From: Polycyclovorans algicola TG408
GTDB lineage: Bacteria; Pseudomonadota; Gammaproteobacteria; Nevskiales; Nevskiaceae
Direction: 5' to 3'
Length of the DNA: 64,000 nt
Assembly (NCBI RefSeq): GCF_000711245.1
Contig: NZ_JOMH01000001.1
Coordinates: 2,846,830-2,910,829 of the forward strand
Below the pieces are notes generated by a model. The model was not told the origin of the DNA. It made no database searches and worked only from the letters and a program-made list of their open reading frames with translations. Positions 45,025 to 52,556 of the stretch are shown piece by piece; position 1 is the first letter of the stretch; each line of letters opens with the position of its first letter. Made by a program: the position numbers and the translations under genes.

Positions 45025-45850
45025 CCCGTTTGCCGCTGCGCTACTGGTTGCTGCCAGCACCCTGCTGGGCGCGCACGCGACCGCTGCGGCGCCCGACGCC
45101 CGCCTGACCGAAGTGCTGGCCTCGTCGCACCGCACGCCCGAATTTGCCGCCCGCGATGGCTTTCGCCGCCCCGCCGAAACGCTGGACTTCTTTGGCTTGA
45201 AGCCCGGCATGACCGTGGTTGAGGTGTCCCCAGGCGCCGGCGGCTGGTACACCGAAATTCTTGCGCCTTATCTGCGCGGCAGCGGCAAGCTCTACGCCGC
45301 ACATTTCAACCCGGAATCGACGGTCGAGTACTTCCGCAAATCCCACACCCAGTTCATGGACAAGATCAAGGCCGCACCGCAGATCTATGACGAAATATCG
45401 GTCACGGCGTTCGAGCTTCCCAATCTCACCGAGATCGCCCCTGTGGCCTCGGCTGATCTGGTCGTGACGTTCCGCAACGTGCACAGCTGGTACGGGCGCA
45501 ATGGCGGTGATGAAGGCGTGCGGGCGGCATTTCGCACCTTTCACAAGGTCCTCAAACCCGGCGGCACGCTGGGCGTGGTCGAGCATCGTCTGCCTGCGGG
45601 GCGTCCGGTCAGCGCGCAGGACGAAAGCGGCTACATGTTGCAGGCCGAGGTCATTCGTCTGGCTGAAGAGGCTGGCTTTACGCTCAGCGGCATCTCCAAC
45701 ATCAACGCCAACCCACGCGACACCGCCGACCATCCCGAAGGCGTCTGGACGCTGCCCCCGTCGCTGCGCCTGGGCGACAAGGACCGCGCCCGCTACGAGG
45801 CCATTGGCGAGAGTGACCGCATGACCTTGCGCTTCACCAAGGCGCCCTAG
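45011..45850 (+). CDS. Exported class I methyltransferase-like protein
   Basis: 279 residues. A signal peptide (ALLVAASTLLGAHATAAA) precedes a Rossmann methyltransferase-like domain. The motif I region is TVVEVSPGAGGWYTEIL near residue 72, and the post-I, motif II and III regions have ADLVVTFRNVHSWYG and VLKPGGTLGVVEHR. Export of a SAM-dependent enzyme is unexpected because SAM is cytoplasmic, so the fold may bind another ligand. Alternatively the start could be later, but no internal ATG fits the overlap with the preceding gene. Last gene of the arsenic operon. Its stop codon TAG is the flank of a hairpin element. Confidence 0.78.
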   Translation: MPTANPFAAALLVAASTLLGAHATAAAPDARLTEVLASSHRTPEFAARDGFRRPAETLDFFGLKPGMTVVEVSPGAGGWYTEILAPYLRGSGKLYAAHFNPESTVEYFRKSHTQFMDKIKAAPQIYDEISVTAFELPNLTEIAPVASADLVVTFRNVHSWYGRNGGDEGVRAAFRTFHKVLKPGGTLGVVEHRLPAGRPVSAQDESGYMLQAEVIRLAEEAGFTLSGISNINANPRDTADHPEGVWTLPPSLRLGDKDRARYEAIGESDRMTLRFTKAP

Positions 45851-45902
45851 GGCCTGTTAACAATTGCCGTATCGCAGCGATGCGCCAATTGTTAACAGGC
45901 CC
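45850..45902. repeat. Small foldback element A, copy 2
   Basis: 53 bp with perfect 17 bp arms (GGGCCTGTTAACAATTG and its inverse) around a loop rich in GCGATGCG. It differs from copy 1 at 31445 mainly by a 5 bp insertion in the loop. TA is on both sides (45848-45849 and 45903-45904). The left TA and the element's first G form the stop codon of the upstream gene. Confidence 0.85.
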
Positions 45903-45954
45903 TAAGTGGGCCCGAAAACCGGTCGCTGAGGGACAAACCGCCGGGGCATTTTTT

Positions 45955-45983
45955 TTGCACCCCTTGCTGCACTGCGACAAACT
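45955..45983 (+). promoter_or_regulatory. Possible promoter of the acyl-CoA dehydrogenase gene
   Basis: TTGCAC, 17 bp spacer, CAAACT, followed about 33 bp later by the start codon with a GGAGGG ribosome site. A run of eight T just upstream could belong to a terminator for the preceding operon. No FadR-type operator was recognised. Confidence 0.3.
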
Positions 45984-46016
45984 GGGACCGAACTCAACTT
46001 TTGGAGGGCCTTGCCC

Positions 46017-48311
46017 ATGTTTTCACCGCTGATGAAATGGATGAAGTCAAACAACATCCTGCCGCGTATTTCCGATACCGAACGGCAGGCGCTTGAAGCC
46101 GGCACGGTGTGGATTGACGGCGAGTATTTTCGGGGCAATCCCGACTTCGACAAAATTCTGGCCAGTCCTTACAGCCAGTTGACCGACGAAGAGCAGGCAT
46201 TTCTTGACGGGCCGGTCAACGAGTTGCTGGACATGGTCGACCGCTACGACGTCAACCGCACACGGCGCATCCCGGACGAGATTCTCAGCTTCCTGAAGCG
46301 CGAAGGCTTCATGAGCTTCCTGATCCCCAAGGAATACGGCGGCAAGGCGTTTTCCAGCCTCGCCATCAGCACGATTCTGACCAAGATCAGCCCGGTCAAT
46401 GCCACGGTCGGGACCTTCGTGGTCATCCCCAACTCGCTGGGCGCGGCCGAGCTGATCAAGCACTACGGCACCCAAGAGCAGAAGGAAAGCTACCTGCCGA
46501 AGCTCGCCGCCGGTGAGTACGTGCCGTGCTTTGGCCTCACCGAACCGACCGCCGGCTCGGATGCCGCGAGCATCAAGGCTGAGGGCGTGGTGTTCAAGGA
46601 AGGTGACGAGGTCAAGATCAAGCTCAACTTCCGCAAGCGATACATCACGCTGGCACCGGTGGCCAACCTGGTGACCCTGGCCTGCAACCTGCATGACCCC
46701 GACGACCTGCTGGGCAAGGGCGAATACCCCGGCATCACCTGTGTGCTGATTCACAAGGACACGCCGGGCTTCGAAAATGGCGACCACCACCTGCCCATCG
46801 GCGAGCCGTTCTACAACGGCCCGCTGGTCGGCAAGGACGTGATCGTGCCGGCCGACAACATCATCGGCGGTGCCGAAAAGGCCGGCCAGGGTTGGCGCAT
46901 GCTCATGGAACAGCTCGCCGGCGGCCGCGCCATCTCGCTGCCGGCAGGCGCCATTGGTGCCGCCAAGCTGGTGTCTGCGGCGACCGGTCCGTATTCGATG
47001 ATCCGCCAGCAGTTCTCGTTTCCGATCGGCCGGATGGAGGGCGTCGAATCGAAGATCGCCAAGATCAACGCCCTGACCTACATGATGGACGGCGCGCGCG
47101 TTCACGCCTGCTCGGCCATCGACAATGGCGAGCAGCCGCCAGTGGTGTCGGCGGTGCTCAAGGCCTGGACCACCGAGGTGGCGCGCCAGCTCGGCACCGA
47201 CGGCATGGACATCTTTGCCGGCGCCGGCGTGATGCAGGGCCCCAACAACATTCTCGGCCCCGGCTACACCAGCGCCGCCGTGGGCGTGACGGTTGAGGGC
47301 GCCAACATCATGACGCGCACGCTGATCACTTTTGGTCAGGGCGCGACACGCTGCCACCCCTACGCCCTGAACGTGGTCAACGCCGCCGAAGCCGATGACG
47401 TCGAGGCATTTCGCAGCAACCTGCTGGCGTGGTTCGGACACTTCTTCGCGACCACCGGCCGCAGCCTGGTGCGCAGCGTGACGCGTGGCTGGTCGGTTCC
47501 GATGCCGCAGGACGTGCACGGCGCGACCAAGGTGCACTACCGGCGCCTCGGCTGGGCCGCCAGCCGCTTCTCGATGCTGACCAACATTGCCATGTTCGCG
47601 CTTGGCGGCAAGCTCAAGGCACGCGGCAATCTCACCGGCCGCTATGCCGACGCACTGGCGTGGATGATTCTCGCCAGCGGCGCACTGCGGCGCTTCGAGG
47701 CCGAGGGCGCGCGCCGTGACGACCTGCCGCTGCTGCATTACAGCGTCCAGTACGCCATGGCGCAGGTGCAGGAAGCGTTCGAGGGCATCTACGCCAACTT
47801 CGACGGCCCGGTCGGCGCAGCGCTGCGAGTGCTGGGGCTGTGGTGGGTGCGCATCAACCCGGTCGGCAGCCTGCCGGACGACGCCCTAAGCCACAAAGCC
47901 GCACTGACCACGCAAACCTATGGCGAGCAGTACAAACGCCTGCACGACGGGGTTTATTTCCCGCCGGCAGATCAGCCGGGCTTTGGCCGACTCGTCAACA
48001 CCTTCAGGCTGATGGCCGATGCCGAGCCGGCGCTGCAGAAGGTGGTGATGGCGCAAAAGGCCAACAAGCTGCCGCGCGGCGAGCCCGAACTCATGGCGCC
48101 GGAGGCGGCCAAGGCCGACATCATCAGCCGTGACGAGGCCAACCGCATTGCCGCCGCCTACGAGGCGCGCCTGCTGAACATCGAGGTCGATGTCTTCACC
48201 CCCGAGCAGTACTTCGAGACCTCGAAGGGACAGAACGGGATCTACTTCGGCGTACCGCCGGCCGCGCCCAAGAAAGCGCGGGTCACCAAAGCCAAGGCCG
48301 AAGCCGCCTGA
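46017..48311 (+). CDS. fadE: Acyl-CoA dehydrogenase, long FadE type
   Basis: 764 residues. The N-terminal region includes WIDGEYFRGNPDFDKIL. The dehydrogenase core follows, with FGLTEPTAGSDAASI near residue 180 (FAD/substrate loop) and GRAISLPAGAIGAAK. A C-terminal DUF1974 helical region follows, ending in a Lys/Ala tail. This is the long FadE type that starts fatty acid beta-oxidation in gammaproteobacteria. The ATG at 46017 is chosen because GGAGGG lies eight bases upstream; a TTG two codons before is too close to that site. Single-gene unit ended by a strong terminator. Confidence 0.95.
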   Translation: MFSPLMKWMKSNNILPRISDTERQALEAGTVWIDGEYFRGNPDFDKILASPYSQLTDEEQAFLDGPVNELLDMVDRYDVNRTRRIPDEILSFLKREGFMSFLIPKEYGGKAFSSLAISTILTKISPVNATVGTFVVIPNSLGAAELIKHYGTQEQKESYLPKLAAGEYVPCFGLTEPTAGSDAASIKAEGVVFKEGDEVKIKLNFRKRYITLAPVANLVTLACNLHDPDDLLGKGEYPGITCVLIHKDTPGFENGDHHLPIGEPFYNGPLVGKDVIVPADNIIGGAEKAGQGWRMLMEQLAGGRAISLPAGAIGAAKLVSAATGPYSMIRQQFSFPIGRMEGVESKIAKINALTYMMDGARVHACSAIDNGEQPPVVSAVLKAWTTEVARQLGTDGMDIFAGAGVMQGPNNILGPGYTSAAVGVTVEGANIMTRTLITFGQGATRCHPYALNVVNAAEADDVEAFRSNLLAWFGHFFATTGRSLVRSVTRGWSVPMPQDVHGATKVHYRRLGWAASRFSMLTNIAMFALGGKLKARGNLTGRYADALAWMILASGALRRFEAEGARRDDLPLLHYSVQYAMAQVQEAFEGIYANFDGPVGAALRVLGLWWVRINPVGSLPDDALSHKAALTTQTYGEQYKRLHDGVYFPPADQPGFGRLVNTFRLMADAEPALQKVVMAQKANKLPRGEPELMAPEAAKADIISRDEANRIAAAYEARLLNIEVDVFTPEQYFETSKGQNGIYFGVPPAAPKKARVTKAKAEAA

Positions 48312-48326
48312 GGCCAGGGACTGCAG

Positions 48327-48364
48327 CATGAAAAAGGCCCGACGCGTCGGGCCTTTTTCATGCA
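48327..48364. terminator. Bidirectional terminator between fadE and ispH
   Basis: Near-perfect palindrome: GCATGAAAAAGGCCCG, then its inverse, with A and T runs on either side of a GC stem. It serves the two converging genes. Confidence 0.92.
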
Positions 48365-48374
48365 CAACCGGGGC

Positions 48375-49343
48375 TCAACGCGAGCCGGGCGGCTCGCGTG
48401 TCTCCATGGCACGTCGCAGCTGCGGGGGCAGCGAAAACACAATGGTCTCTTCCCGGCCTTTCATTTCTTCGGCGGTGGTGCCGCCCATCGCCTTCAGCCG
48501 CGCGACCACGTCCTGAACGATGGTCTCGGGCGCGCTGGCACCCGCCGTCACGCCAACGGCCTGGCAGCCGTCAAACCATGCCGCCCGCAAGTCATCAGGG
48601 CCATCGACCAGGTAGGCATTGACGCCGGCCAGAGTGCCCAACTCGCGTAGCCGGTTCGAGTTGGAGCTGTTTGCCGAACCGACCACCAGCAACACGTCGC
48701 ATTGCTGGACCAAGGCTTTGACTGCCTCCTGCCGGTTGGTGGTGGCGTAGCAAATGTCGTCCTTGCGCGGACCCATGATGCTCGGAAAGCGCACCCGCAA
48801 CGCGTCGATGACCTTGGCGGTGTCGTCCATCGACAGCGTGGTCTGCGTCACATAGGCCATGTGCGTGGGCTGCCTGGGGTTGAGCCCCTCGACGTCGGCA
48901 GGCGATTCAACCAGGTGAATCGCACCGCCAAAGCTGGTGTCGAACTGCCCCATGGTTCCTTCGACTTCAGGGTGTCCGGCGTGACCGATCAGCACCACGT
49001 CGCGTCCTTCGCGGGCATAGCGCTGTACTTCGATATGCACCTTGGTGACCAGCGGGCAGGTCGCGTCAAACACCGTCAGACCACGCTGGCGGGCTTCATC
49101 GCGCACCGCCTGCGAGACGCCATGGGCCGAGAAAATGCAGGTGGCGCCGGCGGGGATCTGATCGACCTCTTCGACAAATATGGCGCCGCGATTGCGCAGG
49201 TCATCGACCACGAAGCGGTTGTGCACCACCTCGTGCCGTACGTAGATGGGTGGGCCAAGCTGCTCGATAGCGCGCTCGACGATCTCGATGGCGCGGTCAA
49301 CACCCGCACAAAAACCACGCGGGTTGGCGAGGACGATTTTCAT
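48375..49343 (-). CDS. ispH: 4-hydroxy-3-methylbut-2-enyl diphosphate reductase (IspH)
   Basis: 322 residues. The three iron-sulfur Cys are in [12 protein letters not shown] near residue 12, [12 protein letters not shown] near residue 96 and the [12 protein letters not shown] segment near residue 197. Last step of the MEP isoprenoid pathway, giving IPP and DMAPP. It overlaps the end of lspA by ATGA. Confidence 0.96.
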   Translation of the reverse strand: MKIVLANPRGFCAGVDRAIEIVERAIEQLGPPIYVRHEVVHNRFVVDDLRNRGAIFVEEVDQIPAGATCIFSAHGVSQAVRDEARQRGLTVFDATCPLVTKVHIEVQRYAREGRDVVLIGHAGHPEVEGTMGQFDTSFGGAIHLVESPADVEGLNPRQPTHMAYVTQTTLSMDDTAKVIDALRVRFPSIMGPRKDDICYATTNRQEAVKALVQQCDVLLVVGSANSSNSNRLRELGTLAGVNAYLVDGPDDLRAAWFDGCQAVGVTAGASAPETIVQDVVARLKAMGGTTAEEMKGREETIVFSLPPQLRRAMETREPPGSR

Positions 49344-49834
49344 GCCGACTTACGCGCCGCCCGCTCGCGCCGCCACTGTAGAAACGCATCGAGGATCAGC
49401 ACGGCAGCGCCGACCGAGATGGCCATGTCGGCGACATTGAACGCGGCGAAGTGCCAGGTCCCCCAATAGAAGTCAATGAAGTCAACGACGTAACCGCGGC
49501 CGACACGATCCATCACGTTGCCCAGCGCGCCGCCGAGGATCAGTGCCAGGCCCACGGCCATCAGCCGCTCGGTCTGCGGGTGGCGACGCAGCCAGATCAA
49601 AATGCCCACGCTGACCGCCACGCCCAGCGTGACAAAGAACAGCGGCGGCGCATTCGACAACATCGAAAACGCCGCGCCGGTGTTGTGCAGGCGAATGAGG
49701 TTGAAGTGCGGAATCAGCGGCAGCACGTCGTAGTGCTCGAAGTTGCGCACCACCAGCTGCTTGGTGACCTGGTCAATCAGGATCACGGCAGCCGACAGCC
49801 ACAGCCAGTAAACGTTTTTGTATGCAACAGACAT
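49340..49834 (-). CDS. lspA: Lipoprotein signal peptidase LspA
   Basis: 164 residues, four membrane helices. Catalytic Asp residues lie in [18 protein letters not shown] and [11 protein letters not shown]. It also shows DQVTKQLV near the N-terminus and NTGAAFS. It cleaves signal peptides of lipoproteins, so the several lipoproteins in this window depend on it. Operon lspA-ispH. Confidence 0.96.
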   Translation of the reverse strand: MSVAYKNVYWLWLSAAVILIDQVTKQLVVRNFEHYDVLPLIPHFNLIRLHNTGAAFSMLSNAPPLFFVTLGVAVSVGILIWLRRHPQTERLMAVGLALILGGALGNVMDRVGRGYVVDFIDFYWGTWHFAAFNVADMAISVGAAVLILDAFLQWRRERAARKSA

Positions 49835-49950
49835 GGATCAGCCGATTTCCTGTCGAGGGGTCGAGGTCAAGGAAGGGACCACAAGATTAGCAGCCCGGCA
49901 CACGGGTTCACGATTCGTCGTCTTGGGCCGCGCCGGCGAGCGCCGAACGC

Positions 49951-49980
49951 AAAAAGGCCCCGTGCGACTGGGGCCTTTTT
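49951..49980. terminator. Hairpin terminator downstream of tRNA-Ser
   Basis: AAAAAGGCCCC, an 8-base loop, GGGGCCTTTTT. Located 3' of the leftward tRNA gene; the symmetry would also serve the opposite direction. Confidence 0.85.
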
Positions 49981-50012
49981 GGCAACGCTTCAGCGGCAAG
50001 CGACCTCTGATT

Positions 50013-50104
50013 TGGCGGAGAGAGAGGGATTCGAACCCTCGATGCGGTTTGACCCGCATACACGCTTTCCAGGCGTGCTCCTTCAACCACTCGGACACCT
50101 CTCC
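50013..50104 (-). tRNA. tRNA-Ser (anticodon GGA)
   Basis: 92 nt including the encoded CCA. GGAGAGGT acceptor start, long variable arm as in class II tRNAs, T-loop GGTTCGAATCC, anticodon loop CTGGAAA. Leftward. Confidence 0.95.
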
Positions 50105-50144
50105 AGGGGGCGGGAGTATAGCCGAAGGTCAGCGACCAATTGGG

Positions 50145-50435
50145 TCAGGCGTCCGGCTGTTTCGGCATGTCGGGTGGCACGTCGAGGCAGCGGACCCGAG
50201 TCTTGTCCGGGTTGGCCGGATCAGGCTCTTCGAACGCGTAGGACTCTTCCGCCGCCGCCACCTCGGGAATGCGCAGCGCCGAGGGCGAGCTGGGCGGCGA
50301 AATGCCATCCACCGAGTTCACGGTCTCCGCCATCTCGGCAGCTTGGTAGGGCTGTTCACGCTCACAGTGCCGGGTCGTGCTGCAACCGGTCGCCAGCAAG
50401 GCAAGGAAGGTGACGCTACAAGCAGTTTTCATCAT
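50145..50435 (-). CDS. Small lipoprotein in the bamC position
   Basis: 96 residues. Signal peptide with lipobox LLATGC, then a low-complexity, Pro/Glu-rich mature part without a globular domain (QPYQAAEMAETVNSVDGI, SPPSSPSALRIPEV). The gene follows dapA directly. In E. coli the gene in this slot is bamC (nlpB), whose conserved N-terminal arm is an unstructured segment that lies on BamD. This protein is the length of that arm only, lacking the two helix-grip domains. A reduced BamC-like role is a reasonable guess from position, not proven by sequence. Confidence 0.7.
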   Translation of the reverse strand: MMKTACSVTFLALLATGCSTTRHCEREQPYQAAEMAETVNSVDGISPPSSPSALRIPEVAAAEESYAFEEPDPANPDKTRVRCLDVPPDMPKQPDA

Positions 50436-50440
50436 GAGGT

Positions 50441-51322
50441 TCAGATCTGAATACCGGCTTCGGCGAGCGCGGCGGTCACGGTGGATTCACAGGAAGTTGC
50501 GAGCGGTACCAGCGGCAGCCGCAGCCCTTCCCCGATACGGCCCATGCGGGCAAGTGCCCATTTCACGGGGAGCGGATTGGGTTCGACAAACAGATCACGG
50601 TGAAGTGCCTGCAGCGGCGCGTCCAGCTCGGCGGCGCGGGCGCTGTCACCGGCCAGGGCGGCAGCGCACATCTGATGCATGGCCTCCGGCGCGACGTTGG
50701 CGGTCACCGAAATGTCGCCATGAAAGCCCAGCAAGATTGACTCGCGCGCCGTGGCGTCATCCCCCGAATACAGGGCGAAGGTGGGGCCCAGACCCAGCGC
50801 CAGCAGTTCGCGAACCCGGGCCATCTCGCCCTTGGCCTCTTTGACACCGACGATATTCGGCACCTGCGCCAGACGGGCGACGGTGGCCGGCAGCATGTCG
50901 ACCCCGGTGCGGCCGGGCACGTTGTAAGCAATGATCGGCAGGTCAACCGCTTCGGCAATCGCTTTGTAGTGGCGGAACAGGCCTTCCTGCGGGGGCTTGT
51001 TGTAATACGGGGTGACGATCAGCGCGGCATCGGCACCAATGGCGGCGCTCTTTTCAGTCAGCTCAATGGCTTCAGCGGTGCTGTTGGCGCCCGTGCCGGC
51101 GATGACCGGAATGCGTCCACAGGCCCGGTCCACCACCCGCTTGATGACGGCAATGTGCTCGTCAAGGTCGAGTGTGGCGGACTCGCCGGTGGTGCCCACA
51201 GCGACGATGCCGTCGGTGCCTTCGGCGATATGCCAATCCACCAGGCGGTCGAGCGCGTCCCATTGGATGGCGCCGTCGGCATCCATGGGGGTCACCAGCG
51301 CGACCAGACTGCCTTTGATCAT
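50441..51322 (-). CDS. dapA: 4-hydroxy-tetrahydrodipicolinate synthase
   Basis: 293 residues, aldolase-type TIM barrel. Landmarks: GTTGESATL (substrate Thr pair), IIAYNVPGRTG with the catalytic Tyr, and VGVKEAKGE with the Schiff-base Lys. First committed step of lysine and meso-diaminopimelate synthesis. The ATG at 51322 (MIKGSLVALVTPM) is the canonical start; a TTG five codons upstream is also in frame. Divergent from gcvR. Confidence 0.95.
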   Translation of the reverse strand: MIKGSLVALVTPMDADGAIQWDALDRLVDWHIAEGTDGIVAVGTTGESATLDLDEHIAVIKRVVDRACGRIPVIAGTGANSTAEAIELTEKSAAIGADAALIVTPYYNKPPQEGLFRHYKAIAEAVDLPIIAYNVPGRTGVDMLPATVARLAQVPNIVGVKEAKGEMARVRELLALGLGPTFALYSGDDATARESILLGFHGDISVTANVAPEAMHQMCAAALAGDSARAAELDAPLQALHRDLFVEPNPLPVKWALARMGRIGEGLRLPLVPLATSCESTVTAALAEAGIQI

Positions 51323-51442
51323 GTGATTGAGCGTCAAACAACAAAATAGGTCGACGAGTATAACGACAGCCTCGTATTCACGACTCCCTTGCGCCTGCTT
51401 GAGGCCGGTTTACACTTGCCGTTAGTTCGCCCACCTGACGCC

Positions 51443-51982
51443 ATGTCCAACTCCGACAACCTGCTGTCCATCTCCATTCTAGGTCGCGCCCGAGCCGATA
51501 TTCCGCTTGAGCTGTTCAAGGCCATCCGCGAGCGCGGGGGCGAGGTTGAGGACTGTCGAATTGCCCCCATCGGCGACCTGCTCACGGCCAACATGGTGGT
51601 TTCGGGCAACTGGAGCACCCTGGGCAGGCTCGAGACCGCGCTGCCGGGCGTCGCCGAGCGACTGGAGCTGCAGATCCGCTTTGAACGCTGCGGCGCGCGC
51701 GAACCGTTACCCGACTTTCGCCCCTATGCGGTCGACGTGATCGCCCCCCAGCAGCCCGACCTGCTGGTGCACCTGCTCGAGTTCTTCAGCGCCCAGGGCG
51801 TACAGAGCCCGGAAATATCGTCGCAGAAATATGCGTCCACCCACACCGGTGCGAGCATGTGTAGCGTACAAATGGTGTGCCACGTTCCGGTCAGCCAGCA
51901 TCCGCAGGCGCTGCGCGAATCGTTCATGGATTTGTGCGATGACCTGAATGCGGACGGCATGATGGACCCCATCAAAACCTGA
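51443..51982 (+). CDS. gcvR: Glycine cleavage system regulator GcvR
   Basis: 179 residues with two ACT-like domains, one near residues 5-85 (LSISILGRARADI opening) and one near 90-170 (AVDVIAPQQPDLLVHLLEFF). In E. coli GcvR binds GcvA and represses the glycine cleavage operon. The order dapA, gcvR (divergent), bcp matches the E. coli chromosome and supports the name. Start at the ATG at 51443. Confidence 0.85.
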   Translation: MSNSDNLLSISILGRARADIPLELFKAIRERGGEVEDCRIAPIGDLLTANMVVSGNWSTLGRLETALPGVAERLELQIRFERCGAREPLPDFRPYAVDVIAPQQPDLLVHLLEFFSAQGVQSPEISSQKYASTHTGASMCSVQMVCHVPVSQHPQALRESFMDLCDDLNADGMMDPIKT

Positions 51983-52012
51983 AACTCACCTCTCGGAGCA
52001 TTCAATCGCGTT

Positions 52013-52477
52013 ATGGCATTTGAAATCGGTGACACCCTCCCCGCCCTCACGCTCAAGGCCAGCGGCGGCCAGACCGTAAACCTCCATGACCTAAAGGGAA
52101 AGCACCTAGTGCTGTATGTCTATCCCAAGGACAACACGCCGGGCTGCACGCAGGAAGGCCAGGACTTCCGCGACCTTTATGCGTCGTTCAAGGCCGCCGG
52201 GGCCGAAGTGATGGGCTTTTCCAAAGACAGCGTCAAGGCCCACGACAACTTCATCGCCAAACACGAATTTCCGTTCACGCTGCTGTCCGACGGTGATGGC
52301 GCGCTGTGCGAGGCGCTCGATGTGATGCGTGAGAAGTCGATGTACGGCAAAAAATATGTCGGCATCGACCGCAGCACCTTCCTGTTCAACCCCAAAGGCG
52401 AGCTCGTTGAGCTGTGGCGCGGGGTCAAGGTCAAGGGGCACGCGCAAGCGGTGCTCGACGCATTGAAGCGCGCTTGA
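52013..52477 (+). CDS. bcp: Thioredoxin-dependent peroxiredoxin Bcp
   Basis: 154 residues. The peroxidatic Cys is C45 in KDNTPGCTQEGQ. The position of the usual second Cys (residue 50) is Gln, and only C99 (GALCEAL) remains, so the resolving step must use C99 or an external thiol. LYVYPKD and DRSTFLFNPKG are family segments. It reduces hydroperoxides in the cytoplasm. It follows gcvR by 30 bp. Confidence 0.92.
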   Translation: MAFEIGDTLPALTLKASGGQTVNLHDLKGKHLVLYVYPKDNTPGCTQEGQDFRDLYASFKAAGAEVMGFSKDSVKAHDNFIAKHEFPFTLLSDGDGALCEALDVMREKSMYGKKYVGIDRSTFLFNPKGELVELWRGVKVKGHAQAVLDALKRA

Positions 52478-52505
52478 AGCGCGTCGTTTCACGACCTCTT
52501 TTCCG

Positions 52506-52537
52506 GCCGATGCGGGCGCGTCTCGCATCGGCTTTTC
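52506..52537 (+). terminator. Terminator after bcp
   Basis: Stem GCCGATGCG (52506-52514) with CGCATCGGC (52524-52532), nine-base loop, then TTTTC. It lies 20 bp before the next start codon. Confidence 0.7.
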
Positions 52538-52556
52538 TTGTGCCAAGCGAGCCTTG

